Notes: generated by a model from the letters alone, not told the origin. Counted from the stretch's first letter, positions 1 to 6,250 are shown. The stretch is 6,362 nt of DNA from an uncultured Oligoflexia bacterium (GCA_950060715.1 CATLVA010000093.1:1-6362); one strand, 5' to 3'. Numbers and translations: made by a program.

Positions 1-2
1 TT

Positions 3-701
3 CTTTTTTTACTTAGCATTATGCCCCTAGGTCATGCTGCTCTTGAGGATGCAAAGAACTTATACCAGGTGGGAAGAAATCCCTGGGAAGTTGAATGTTT
101 TGATGGTCGCTATCAAAATGTCTCTACGAGAGATATTCTGTCTCAAAATTTGTGTCAAAGTGTAAACAATCAACCTAATCTTTGTTATCAAGTCTCAACC
201 CAAAGACTAAGACCAACTCAACATGACGATCAAAATGAAATTTTTGAACTTGTTAATGCCTGTAAAATGACCTTAGTAGATGCACCAGCTTGTATCGATT
301 ATACGATCAAAAATGTGCGCCAGATGGAAGTCGACGAAAGAATTGAAGTTATCGACATCATCAATGTATGTGCAAACTCACACCCTTCGACTCAAAAAAA
401 CTTAATGCATGCAAAAGCCACTTTGCGTACTTTTGAATTAGACGAGAGAAGTGAATTTATTCCATTTATTAGGTCCATCAATAATTCGACAATGTTTGGC
501 TTTTCTTGTCTTCAAGCTGCGCAAAGAGGATTAAGAACTTTTGAAATGGATGATGCTATGGAGTATCTTCAGGTTGTAAATGCTTGTTCAAGGGCAAGTC
601 AAAATACTACAAGTTGTATTAATTTTGCTAAGAATAATCTTCCATCGTTTCAATATGATGAAAGACATGAGGCCATTAATATTATTCGTCAGTGTCTTTA
701 A
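3..701 (+). CDS. Secreted protein with five 36-residue Cys-paired repeats, 5' end outside window
   Basis: The frame is open to the left edge and reads LFLLSI just before the first ATG (position 21). That ATG therefore lies inside a signal peptide, with likely cleavage after GHA, and the true start is upstream of the window. Numbering from the ATG at 21, residues 46-225 form five consecutive units of exactly 36 residues. Each has Cys at unit position 10 (C55, C91, N127, C163, C199), an acidic pair 14 residues later (usually after FE or ME), then hydrophobic positions, and Cys at position 36 (C81, C117, I153, C189, C225). The third unit lacks both cysteines. C26 and C45 are left in the N-terminal part. 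The pattern suggests helical hairpins braced by disulfides, exported to the periplasm or outside. I recognise no named family. The 3' end overlaps the opposing SCO remnant by 20 bp. The reading frame is certain; the function is unknown. Confidence 0.85.
   Translation, partial: LFLLSIMPLGHAALEDAKNLYQVGRNPWEVECFDGRYQNVSTRDILSQNLCQSVNNQPNLCYQVSTQRLRPTQHDDQNEIFELVNACKMTLVDAPACIDYTIKNVRQMEVDERIEVIDIINVCANSHPSTQKNLMHAKATLRTFELDERSEFIPFIRSINNSTMFGFSCLQAAQRGLRTFEMDDAMEYLQVVNACSRASQNTTSCINFAKNNLPSFQYDERHEAINIIRQCL
156..695 (+). repeat. Five tandem 108-bp coding repeats (36 residues each)
   Basis: The units are 156-263, 264-371, 372-479, 480-587 and 588-695. The register is exact at the protein level, with no insertion or deletion between units, while the DNA has diverged. 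Shared positions are Cys at 10, Asp at 24 followed by Asp or Glu, Glu at about 28, a run of Ile/Leu/Val, and Cys at 36. The middle unit has Asn and Ile in place of the two Cys. The period fits a two-helix repeat. Confidence 0.8.
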
Positions 702-1017
702 GAAGTTTTTTAATATCAGCGCTCAGTTCATTCATGGCACGAGCGCTGGCACTATTATAAATCCCACGTAATTTTAAATTTTGATCCACTAAATAGACAC
801 TCTCTGAGTGAACAAATTGATCTGTATTTTTATTTGGGTCTATTTCCAGATCGGCTTGAAGTTGCTCTCTCGCTAGATCATAAATGACCTTTCTTTTTCC
901 CCGCACCAGATGCCAATTTGAATGGTTTATTTAATATCCGTCAGCAAATTCCTTCAGAATTTCTTGCGTGTCTATATTGGGAGTCACAGAGTAAGAAACG
1001 ATGTCTAAGCCTATCGG
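682..1017 (-). pseudogene. SCO1/SenC copper-chaperone remnant, 5'-truncated with in-frame TAA
   Basis: Read on the minus strand from 1017, the frame gives PIGLDIVSYSVTPNIDTQEI, matching the SCO family stretch usually written as (F)SVDPxxDTPExL. It then reaches a TAA at 931-933, and continues in the same frame with NHSNWHLVRG (family: hPnWhfLtG), the His of QFVHSESVYLVD and a typical C-terminal helix ending at 682. The His in this position is a copper ligand in SCO proteins. The N-terminal thioredoxin-fold half with the CxxxC copper site is missing: another stop (TAG, 1018-1020) lies just upstream, and a different gene begins 35 bp further. SCO proteins deliver copper to cytochrome c oxidase CuA; this copy cannot do so without CxxxC. 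A GTG at 904-906 could start a 74-residue fragment, but no start signal supports it and it would begin mid-fold. The family match is from memory of conserved motifs. Confidence 0.75.
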
Positions 1018-1054
1018 CTAAAGTAATGAATTTATAAAAAAAGATATGAAATGA

Positions 1055-1915
1055 TCAGATTCTTGTGCTCAAAAAGTAATTATTAAAAAATAATATATAT
1101 GATTGATCCCAACGCAAACCAAGACCATATTGATCAAGTAAATCAATTTCATGGCCAATACTTTTTTGATCAAATTTTATCCTATTACCTAAATGGTAGG
1201 AGCTACTGCCACAATGCATTTCATGGCACCACTGTCGAAAGCTTTGCCACTCTTCTCCGGCAAAAGGTATCCAGCGCATTTCATCAATTAGCCCTGTCTT
1301 TATCATTGGACGTAAATAAAAGTTTGAATATAAAGTCCCTTGCAAATAAGTTTGCTCATAACGAATAAAAGCATTCATCATCAGCTTTAAGTCATCCAAT
1401 TGATAAAATTGGCGTAAATTCTCGTCATCAACTATTGCACGGGTATAATTAATACCACATTCCTTAAAGGCGTAGAGAGACCAAGTTAATTGTAGAAAAA
1501 GATCCTTGGAGTACTTCATTAAATTGCGAGAAGCTAATGTAGAATTTAATCTTAAAAGCCTTCGCAAACCTTTGCCTTTAATCAGCTTCATGTCTTCGAT
1601 CCCATACTTATCGCCTTTTTTCCAAAAACGATAACGAGGAATACGTCCAAGATGAAAAGAAGCATGAGAATAAATATAGCTGATTAAATTTAGCCTATTA
1701 AGGGCATTTGTTCCGTCATTTAAATCAAAATATTTTTGAGTGATCACACTATTAAGTACCGCCTCATCTCTAGATTTGATTGATAAGGAATTTATAGATG
1801 CATTCAATTCTCTAAGAGCAAAACTTTTCCAGAATTCGCGTCCATTTTCTAGCGAACAGCTCGCATATACTTGAGAGACCACTCCCAAAGAAATGAATAA
1901 AATAATATATTTCAC
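1055..1915 (-). CDS. Secreted protein of unknown function, 286 residues
   Basis: The protein starts with a clear signal peptide (MKYIILFISLGVVSQVYA, probable cleavage after A18), so it is exported. The mature part is rich in aromatic residues, Leu and Arg. It has four cysteines (C20, C153, C230, C235), of which the last two enclose HEMH, giving CHEMHC at 230-235. No transmembrane segment follows the signal peptide, and I recognise no domain. The start is GTG at 1913-1915, chosen because a strong Shine-Dalgarno (AGAAGGAAG) sits just upstream and the signal peptide begins there. It is divergent from the MscS gene, with 106 bp between the starts, and lies upstream of the SCO remnant on the same strand; the remnant gives no functional clue. 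C20 has no proper lipobox (Tyr at -3), so it is not called a lipoprotein. Confidence 0.85.
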   Translation of the reverse strand: MKYIILFISLGVVSQVYASCSLENGREFWKSFALRELNASINSLSIKSRDEAVLNSVITQKYFDLNDGTNALNRLNLISYIYSHASFHLGRIPRYRFWKKGDKYGIEDMKLIKGKGLRRLLRLNSTLASRNLMKYSKDLFLQLTWSLYAFKECGINYTRAIVDDENLRQFYQLDDLKLMMNAFIRYEQTYLQGTLYSNFYLRPMIKTGLIDEMRWIPFAGEEWQSFRQWCHEMHCGSSSYHLGNRIKFDQKSIGHEIDLLDQYGLGLRWDQSYILFFNNYFLSTRI

Positions 1916-1920
1916 AATCG

Positions 1921-1929
1921 CTTCCTTCT
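1921..1929 (-). promoter_or_regulatory. Shine-Dalgarno that fixes the GTG start of the 286-residue gene
   Basis: On the minus strand AGAAGGAAG ends five bases before the GTG at 1915. It is a near-full complement to the 16S rRNA 3' end at good spacing. It supports GTG as the start, since no ATG competes at this position. Confidence 0.7.
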
Positions 1930-1985
1930 GGTTAAATACATACTATATTTTTGCCAAAAAGAAAGAAAACTTAAAGACTTTAATC

Positions 1986-2015
1986 CTTACATTTTCTTTT
2001 TAAACTCGTTAGAAT
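1986..2015 (+). promoter_or_regulatory. Candidate sigma70-type promoter giving a leaderless MscS mRNA
   Basis: CTTACA (1986-1991, four of six matches to TTGACA) and TAGAAT (2010-2015, five of six matches to TATAAT) are separated by 18 bp. Only six bases separate the -10 element from the ATG at 2022, so transcription would begin at or next to the A of ATG. No Shine-Dalgarno is visible before this ATG, which fits a leaderless transcript. This is a by-eye match, not experimentally supported. Confidence 0.4.
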
Positions 2016-2021
2016 GCCATT

Positions 2022-2942
2022 ATGAATGAATATTTAGAACATATTACTCCCTTAACTCTCTACATCATAACAGTCATTTCACTCAGTGGATTTTTTCTTT
2101 TTTATGGTGTTTTTCAAATTAAAAAAGCGAAAAATAAACGTTTAAAAAACGCTAAATCGCAAGATGTCTCAGAGGCAGTAGAAACCGACGCGGGCGACGA
2201 GGATTCTGAGAGTCTAATGCGAAGAGCTGCTCTTCGCTCTATCGTTAGTCGTTTTGATTTTATTCAAAAAGTTTATATTCCAGCGATTATCATCCTCTCC
2301 ATTTTCCTAATAGCAATCCCGCTACTTCCTACGATTTCAGCCAGCTATGTCACGCTATTTGCAGGTGTACTCGCCGTGCTTGTAGGTATCGCAGGAAAGC
2401 CATTGGTTGAAAATATTATTTCAGGAATGGTACTGACCTTCTCTCAACCTATTAGGATTAATGATACAGTTATCATTGATGGCCGTTATGGTACTGTAGA
2501 GAAAATCAACCTTCTCTATACAACGATTAAAATCTGGAATTGGCGTAGATACATCATCCCGAATAACAAACTTTTACAAAAAGAATTTGAGAACCTCAGC
2601 CACGGCGAGGAGATGGAGTGGGCCCATATTAATTTTTTTGTCGCACCAGACTCTGACCTTGAATTGGTAAAAAAGCTGGCCAAGCAATCCATGCGTGATT
2701 GTAAGTACTTAAAGGAAGAAGAAGAGGCTCCTTCATTTTGGGTTATAGCAATGAATCAAGACTCTATCGAGTGCTGGGTCGCTGGCTGGGTCGCTGGCCC
2801 CGCTGAGGCTTGGGCTCTACGCTCTAAAACCCGCAAAAATTTAATTAAAAATTTTAGAGAGGCAAAGATTAAATTTCAGATGCAAAATACCAACATAAAA
2901 ATGGACTCAAACACTCAAATACCATTAAATAGTCAGCTGTAA
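2022..2942 (+). CDS. MscS-family mechanosensitive ion channel
   Basis: This inner-membrane channel opens under membrane tension to release solutes on osmotic downshock. Transmembrane helix 1 is at about residues 7-31, followed by a Lys-rich then acidic cytoplasmic loop (34-65). Helix 2 is at 84-103 and the pore helix at about 108-142, which includes a Gly/Ala-rich stretch (GVLAVLVGIAGKPLVENIIS) typical of MscS TM3. The beta domain follows with the family signature PIRINDTVIIDGRYGTVEKI and IIPNNKLL (143-185). The alpha/beta C-terminal domain runs to about 290 and ends in a polar tail. Three helices and 306 residues fit a simple MscS-type subunit (E. coli MscS is 286), which normally forms a heptamer. 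Residues 252-259 are a doubled WVAG coded by a 12-bp tandem repeat. No Shine-Dalgarno precedes the ATG; see the leaderless promoter. The gene lies 18 bp upstream of the lipoprotein gene and probably shares its mRNA. Confidence 0.93.
   Translation: MNEYLEHITPLTLYIITVISLSGFFLFYGVFQIKKAKNKRLKNAKSQDVSEAVETDAGDEDSESLMRRAALRSIVSRFDFIQKVYIPAIIILSIFLIAIPLLPTISASYVTLFAGVLAVLVGIAGKPLVENIISGMVLTFSQPIRINDTVIIDGRYGTVEKINLLYTTIKIWNWRRYIIPNNKLLQKEFENLSHGEEMEWAHINFFVAPDSDLELVKKLAKQSMRDCKYLKEEEEAPSFWVIAMNQDSIECWVAGWVAGPAEAWALRSKTRKNLIKNFREAKIKFQMQNTNIKMDSNTQIPLNSQL
2773..2798 (+). repeat. 12-bp tandem duplication inside the MscS gene
   Basis: TGGGTCGCTGGC occurs twice in direct tandem (2775-2786, 2787-2798), with the two preceding bases also matching. 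It is in frame and encodes WVAG twice. It may be a slippage duplication, though a Trp-rich strand here is normal for the family. Confidence 0.6.
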
Positions 2943-2960
2943 TTTCCGATATGTGTATTG

Positions 2961-3737
2961 ATGAGATACTACTGGCTTTTTTTAATCATTCTTATTGCCT
3001 GCGGCAAACCTCCTGTTGAAGAAGATTCCCTTCAAGTCAAAGAGATCCAAGCCGCTGCATCAGAGGACTATTTTAAATCGACTCAAACCATTCAAATCAA
3101 TGTTTATTATGAAGAAGATGCCAAACCTTTCACAGGTCAAAGTTTAGGAGGACTAAAATATTGGAATATCCTAGAGAGTAATCTGCGCACTATTTTCCAA
3201 TACCGATCATCACCACCAAATCTTGTTATACCAAAAGAGCTTGATGAAATGAATTCCTTAGCAAAACAAGACAAAAAAACTTGGAGTGCAAATGATGTAC
3301 TCAAGCTTCATGATCAAACTCAAGTACCCTCAATTCAAAAAGGTGAATCACATTTTTATATCTATTTTCTCGAAGGCAATGCTGAGGACGGAGAATCTAT
3401 AATTGGATTTAGTATCAACGGCACACCTATTATTGCCATCTTTAAAGATGTCATTAGAAACTCAGGTGGCTCGGTAGTCCAAAAATACGTTGAACAAAGC
3501 ACTATCGTTCACGAAATGGGACATGCCCTAGGTCTAGTTAATAATGGAGTGCCATTAGCCAGCGACCACCAAGATCAAGAGCACGGTCATCACACCAAAA
3601 ATGAAGATTGTATCATGTATTGGTTAAACGAAGGCCAAAGTGACCTCGCTCAATTTGTTGGAAAATATATCTCCTCAGGCAGCACCATTATGTGGGGCCA
3701 AGAAGTTCTCGCTGATGTGGAAAAAATTAGCCAATGA
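2961..3737 (+). CDS. Lipoprotein with zinc-metalloprotease HExxH motif
   Basis: The N-terminus MRYYWLFLIILIACGK is a lipoprotein signal with lipobox L-I-A-C; lipidation would be at C14, anchoring the protein to a membrane. Residues 15-40 are a flexible linker. Near the C-terminus HEMGHALGLVNNG (184-196) gives the HExxH zinc site plus the Gly of metzincin-like enzymes. It is followed by a His/Asp-rich stretch (DHQDQEHGHH) and CIMYW, which resembles a Met-turn. The classical metzincin third ligand position holds Asn194 instead of His or Asp, so the third ligand may come from the following His cluster. The arrangement recalls predicted lipoprotein metalloproteases of myxobacteria and Bdellovibrio relatives, from memory. 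The start is ATG 2961; an in-frame TTG at 2958 adds one residue and cannot be excluded. No Shine-Dalgarno is visible, so translation is probably coupled to the MscS gene 18 bp upstream. The substrate is unknown. Confidence 0.85.
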   Translation: MRYYWLFLIILIACGKPPVEEDSLQVKEIQAAASEDYFKSTQTIQINVYYEEDAKPFTGQSLGGLKYWNILESNLRTIFQYRSSPPNLVIPKELDEMNSLAKQDKKTWSANDVLKLHDQTQVPSIQKGESHFYIYFLEGNAEDGESIIGFSINGTPIIAIFKDVIRNSGGSVVQKYVEQSTIVHEMGHALGLVNNGVPLASDHQDQEHGHHTKNEDCIMYWLNEGQSDLAQFVGKYISSGSTIMWGQEVLADVEKISQ

Positions 3738-4700
3738 CTAACTGATAACACTTAGTTTATTGAGTACTTTTTTCACTGGCAGCATCTGTAATACATATTT
3801 TTCGACCAAATGTTTTTGAGTATTTTTTGAAACGATACCAGTAACCTCAGCACTTTCTCCATACATCCTGATGCTGATGGACTTAACTCCTTCAAAAATA
3901 TTCCTAACTCTTTCTTCAGCCTTTTTTACTTTTCCCAAATTTCTTTTCGCTAATTTTTTTGAAATTCTGACCTGATTCTCAACTTCCATGATTCCAGGCT
4001 GTTTTGAGACAAAATTCACAATCTTTCTCAAAATTCTTTTATTTGAAATACTACCTTTTAAAATTACCTTATCGTCTACGACTTGTGCTTTTATTGTACG
4101 GTTCATTTCAGGCATTAAATTCTTCACAAAAATACGAATTTTTCTTTCAATTTCCTGCTCAGTTGTATGTGTGATATTTATAATTTTAATATCAGTCGTA
4201 ATAGTTTTTTCAACCCCCAACACCTTGTTAGCTTCTTTTAATGAAACTTCTTTTTCGTACAGAGATTTTACTTTCCCCTCGAGGAATACAAACCCTTCAA
4301 TGACTTTAACTTTAATACCTCGCAATGGGTTTCTCATTAAAAGATGAGACTTAACCATTTCTGCCAGACGCTTGTCGGCCCTAGTTTTCCCTACAGTATT
4401 TTTATGAGTTTTTAGTGATTCAATTAAGAGCTCTGTTACATTTTCAGCTTCTGCGGGCCAATCAAATACTCCTTGTAGTCCCTGTGCATACAAATTTTGA
4501 TAAAATTCATCAGGATGTTTATTTCGTGCTAGCAGAAAAATAGGTAGCAATTGAAACTGCTGAACAACTTCTGAAATAAAATGGATATCAGAACTCACCT
4601 CTTTTTCATCAATCATAACCGAAATTGTTTTCTTATTTAACAAGGCTTCAAGATTGTCTTTATTAGTAAAAATAAAATTTAGATTTAAATTTTTATCCAT
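3738..4700 (-). CDS. Receiver-like domain plus three BON domains; 3' part of a TAG-split frame
   Basis: Residues 1-98 look like a response-regulator receiver fold without its first strand. VMID (28-31) matches the strand ending in the phospho-Asp, LPIFLLARN (52-60) matches strand 4, and GVFDWPAE (77-84) stands where the usual KP motif would be. The conserved Thr/Ser and Lys are absent, so it is probably a non-phosphorylated pseudo-receiver. Three BON domains follow: about 108-173 (VKVIEGFVFLEGKVKS), 181-246 (AQVVDDKVILKGSISN) and a weaker 260-319. BON domains are found in OsmY, secretins and channels and are thought to bind phospholipid. No signal peptide or membrane segment is seen, so the protein is likely cytoplasmic. 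GGAG lies only 2 bases before the ATG, too close for good initiation, and the ORF is in frame with the short ORF upstream across a single TAG. It is last in the dps operon, and its stop abuts the opposing lipoprotein stop. Confidence 0.85.
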   Translation of the reverse strand: MDKNLNLNFIFTNKDNLEALLNKKTISVMIDEKEVSSDIHFISEVVQQFQLLPIFLLARNKHPDEFYQNLYAQGLQGVFDWPAEAENVTELLIESLKTHKNTVGKTRADKRLAEMVKSHLLMRNPLRGIKVKVIEGFVFLEGKVKSLYEKEVSLKEANKVLGVEKTITTDIKIINITHTTEQEIERKIRIFVKNLMPEMNRTIKAQVVDDKVILKGSISNKRILRKIVNFVSKQPGIMEVENQVRISKKLAKRNLGKVKKAEERVRNIFEGVKSISIRMYGESAEVTGIVSKNTQKHLVEKYVLQMLPVKKVLNKLSVIS

Positions 4701-4709
4701 AGCTCCAAT

Positions 4710-4850
4710 CTATTGCATAACATCTCTTTTACCAACAACGATAATATTTGGCCTTGAATGCGATTGGAGATCCAGGACTTTTGCCAATTCTGGCTCAATC
4801 TTTTTTTTAGTTTTCTTCTTTTCTTTATTGTCTACAACTGCTGTTTTCAT
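4710..4850 (-). CDS. 46-residue Lys-rich ORF, probable N-terminal piece of the BON protein
   Basis: The ATG at 4850 has a good Shine-Dalgarno (AAAGGA, six bases upstream, within 4857-4864), so translation very likely begins here. The peptide opens with a Lys-rich segment (KEKKKTKKK, 9-17), then a short helix (PELAKVLDLQS) and RPNIIVVGKRDVMQ, and stops at TAG (4710-4712). NIIVVGKRD resembles the first beta strand of a receiver or Rossmann-type domain, which is exactly what the downstream ORF lacks. The two ORFs are in the same frame, separated by TAG and the codons for IGA. The simplest reading is one ancestral gene of about 370 codons interrupted by an amber codon, for example CAG to TAG. It lies 14 bp after the FNT stop and 9 bp before the BON start. 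Whether it works as a separate small protein is unknown. Confidence 0.7.
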   Translation of the reverse strand: MKTAVVDNKEKKKTKKKIEPELAKVLDLQSHSRPNIIVVGKRDVMQ

Positions 4851-4864
4851 GATAAATCCTTTTT

Positions 4865-5758
4865 TTACTGAGTTTTCTTAATATGCCCGTAATTGAGGAT
4901 GGCAACGATTAAACTACCTCCCAGGACATTACCTAAAACCATAAGTGCAATACATTTAATACCGTGAAGCCAATTAGCGTGATCATCTACCAGCAATCCA
5001 TTAAAGATCTCAGCTGATCCTGCAATTGAATGGTGAAGACCACCAAGACCAATAATAAAAGTTACGATATAAATACAGAGCACCTGACTGCTAGCGGGAG
5101 GAGTGGCCATTACTAACCACCCACCTTGGGCCATAAGCCATCCCGCCAAAACAGAACTCACGAGGATTTCTCCTGTTTCAAAATCCATTAAGTGGTGAGC
5201 AACTTGAACCATACCATCTGTTGCGCCAATAACAGACTTTCCGTAAAACAGAAGAATCGATGCTAAAAATGTTCCTATCATATTCCCGGTCAAAACAATT
5301 CCCCACAATTTTAACAGGGACGGAAATTTGATCTTGAGATCAAGGACCGGATATAGTGCTTGTGCTGTCTGTTCAGTAAATAATTGAGTGCCTGACATGA
5401 TACAGACCACAAAGCCAAGTGGATAAACAAACGCAGCAGCTAACCTTTGCACCATCACGTGCTCCCCCATAGTCAACTGCGCCATCACCCCTACACTCAT
5501 CGCTGCAAATCCTAAAATAAGACCTGCAGAAATAGAAGACAATAGAAGGGAGAGCTTTGACCTCTTATGTTGTCTAAGTCCCTCTTCGATTGCTTTTTCT
5601 AAAATATCATCCGGGTGTCTTACAGACTCATCATTTCTCTTAATGATGACCGGAGTGTATTTTCTATTTTCTTTTCGTCTCTCTATCGTTCTCTGAGTGT
5701 CCTCAGAATTATAGATTTCTTCACCGTTTGGTGAAACAATTGATACTTTCTTGTCCAT
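4865..5758 (-). CDS. Formate/nitrite transporter (FNT) family membrane protein
   Basis: FNT proteins are aquaporin-like pentameric channels for small monovalent anions such as formate or nitrite. Six hydrophobic segments are visible at about residues 69-94, 104-131, 150-173, 196-215, 224-250 and 264-288. The SGTQLFTEQ break in segment 2 and GLHHSIAGSAEIF in segment 5 match the broken helices of the family; the His pair there lies where pore-lining His residues are expected. A hydrophilic N-terminus of about 65 residues, longer than in FocA, and the GSAEIF motif point to the YfdC-like branch, whose substrate is not established; formate transport should not be assumed. The ATG at 5758 has an excellent Shine-Dalgarno (AAGGGGG, five bases upstream). 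The gene sits 30 bp after dps and 14 bp before the short ORF, so it is the second cistron of the dps operon. Confidence 0.9.
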   Translation of the reverse strand: MDKKVSIVSPNGEEIYNSEDTQRTIERRKENRKYTPVIIKRNDESVRHPDDILEKAIEEGLRQHKRSKLSLLLSSISAGLILGFAAMSVGVMAQLTMGEHVMVQRLAAAFVYPLGFVVCIMSGTQLFTEQTAQALYPVLDLKIKFPSLLKLWGIVLTGNMIGTFLASILLFYGKSVIGATDGMVQVAHHLMDFETGEILVSSVLAGWLMAQGGWLVMATPPASSQVLCIYIVTFIIGLGGLHHSIAGSAEIFNGLLVDDHANWLHGIKCIALMVLGNVLGGSLIVAILNYGHIKKTQ

Positions 5759-5788
5759 GATTGCCCCCTTGGTTTAATAAGGGACTTT

Positions 5789-6250
5789 TCAGTCTAGCTG
5801 GCTTCTGAGCATCCATGCTGATTTCTCATGAATATTCATTCTTCCAGTTAAAAGATCTTTAGTAACTTCATCTTTAATGGAATCTGCCATCTCAATAACT
5901 TCATAGGCTTTACTAGAAATCAATTCATGCGATTCAGCAAGTCTTTCTAGCATATCTTGAGTTTTCTCAGTTTTTTCGCTTCCATCGATAGATGAAATTT
6001 CCATAAACTCTTTGAATGACCCAGGAGCTCTGTGTCCGATGGCCCTGATTCTTTCTGCGATATCATCTACAGCTTCTGCTAATTCTTGGTATTGCTCTTC
6101 AAACATCGTATGTAATTGATGGAATCTTGGCCCCGTCACATTCCAATGGAAATTCTGAGTCATTAGATACAAAGTATACGAGTCGGCTAATATACTAGAT
6201 AGCCCAATCGCAACGTCTTTTGTCTTCTCTCTATTAAATTCTTTTCTCAT
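5789..6250 (-). CDS. dps: Dps-family ferritin (DNA protection during starvation)
   Basis: Dps dodecamers oxidise Fe(II) with hydrogen peroxide, store the iron and protect DNA. The inter-subunit ferroxidase site is complete: H35 (in NFHWNVTGPRFHQLH), H47, E51, D62 and E66 (in DDIAERI), with spacings of 12, 4, 11 and 4 that match the known ligand pattern. E51 replaces the Asp seen at this place in Listeria Dps. The 153-residue length is typical. The N-terminus is short (MRKEFNREK) but basic; a long Lys-rich DNA-binding tail such as that of E. coli Dps is absent, so direct DNA binding is uncertain. The ATG at 6250 has a strong Shine-Dalgarno (GAGGAG, seven bases upstream). It is the first gene of a probable four-cistron operon. 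Upstream within the window are a small inverted repeat and a weak extended -10, so regulation likely acts there. Confidence 0.95.
   Translation of the reverse strand: MRKEFNREKTKDVAIGLSSILADSYTLYLMTQNFHWNVTGPRFHQLHTMFEEQYQELAEAVDDIAERIRAIGHRAPGSFKEFMEISSIDGSEKTEKTQDMLERLAESHELISSKAYEVIEMADSIKDEVTKDLLTGRMNIHEKSAWMLRSQLD

Noticed and set aside
580..771. 63-residue plus-strand frame
   Set aside because: It is out of frame with the Cys-repeat gene and overlaps the SCO remnant; nothing supports it.
682..933. Reassigned stop codons as an explanation for the two in-frame stops (TAA in SCO, TAG before BON)
   Set aside because: TAA, TAG and TGA all end other genes here at the expected places, so the code looks standard.
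1079..1094. Palindrome ATTATT-AAAA-AATAAT
   Set aside because: It lies inside the end of the 286-residue gene (codons for FNNYF region) and is made only of A and T, so it is likely chance.
1099..1368. 89-residue plus-strand frame
   Set aside because: It lies wholly opposite the 286-residue gene, which has a signal peptide and a strong ribosome site; the plus frame has no recognisable features.
3737..3756. ACTAA-N10-TTAGT hairpin at the convergent junction as a terminator
   Set aside because: The stem is five AT-rich pairs with a long loop and no adjacent U-run; too weak.
3988..4347. 119-residue plus-strand frame rich in Phe, Ile and Ser
   Set aside because: It is the complement of the BON-domain coding sequence; the hydrophobic composition is a by-product of Lys/Glu-rich codons on the other strand.
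4654..4881. 75-residue plus-strand frame resembling a membrane protein
   Set aside because: It is antisense to the short Lys-rich ORF and the BON gene start; runs of AAA/AAG on the minus strand create Phe/Leu runs here.
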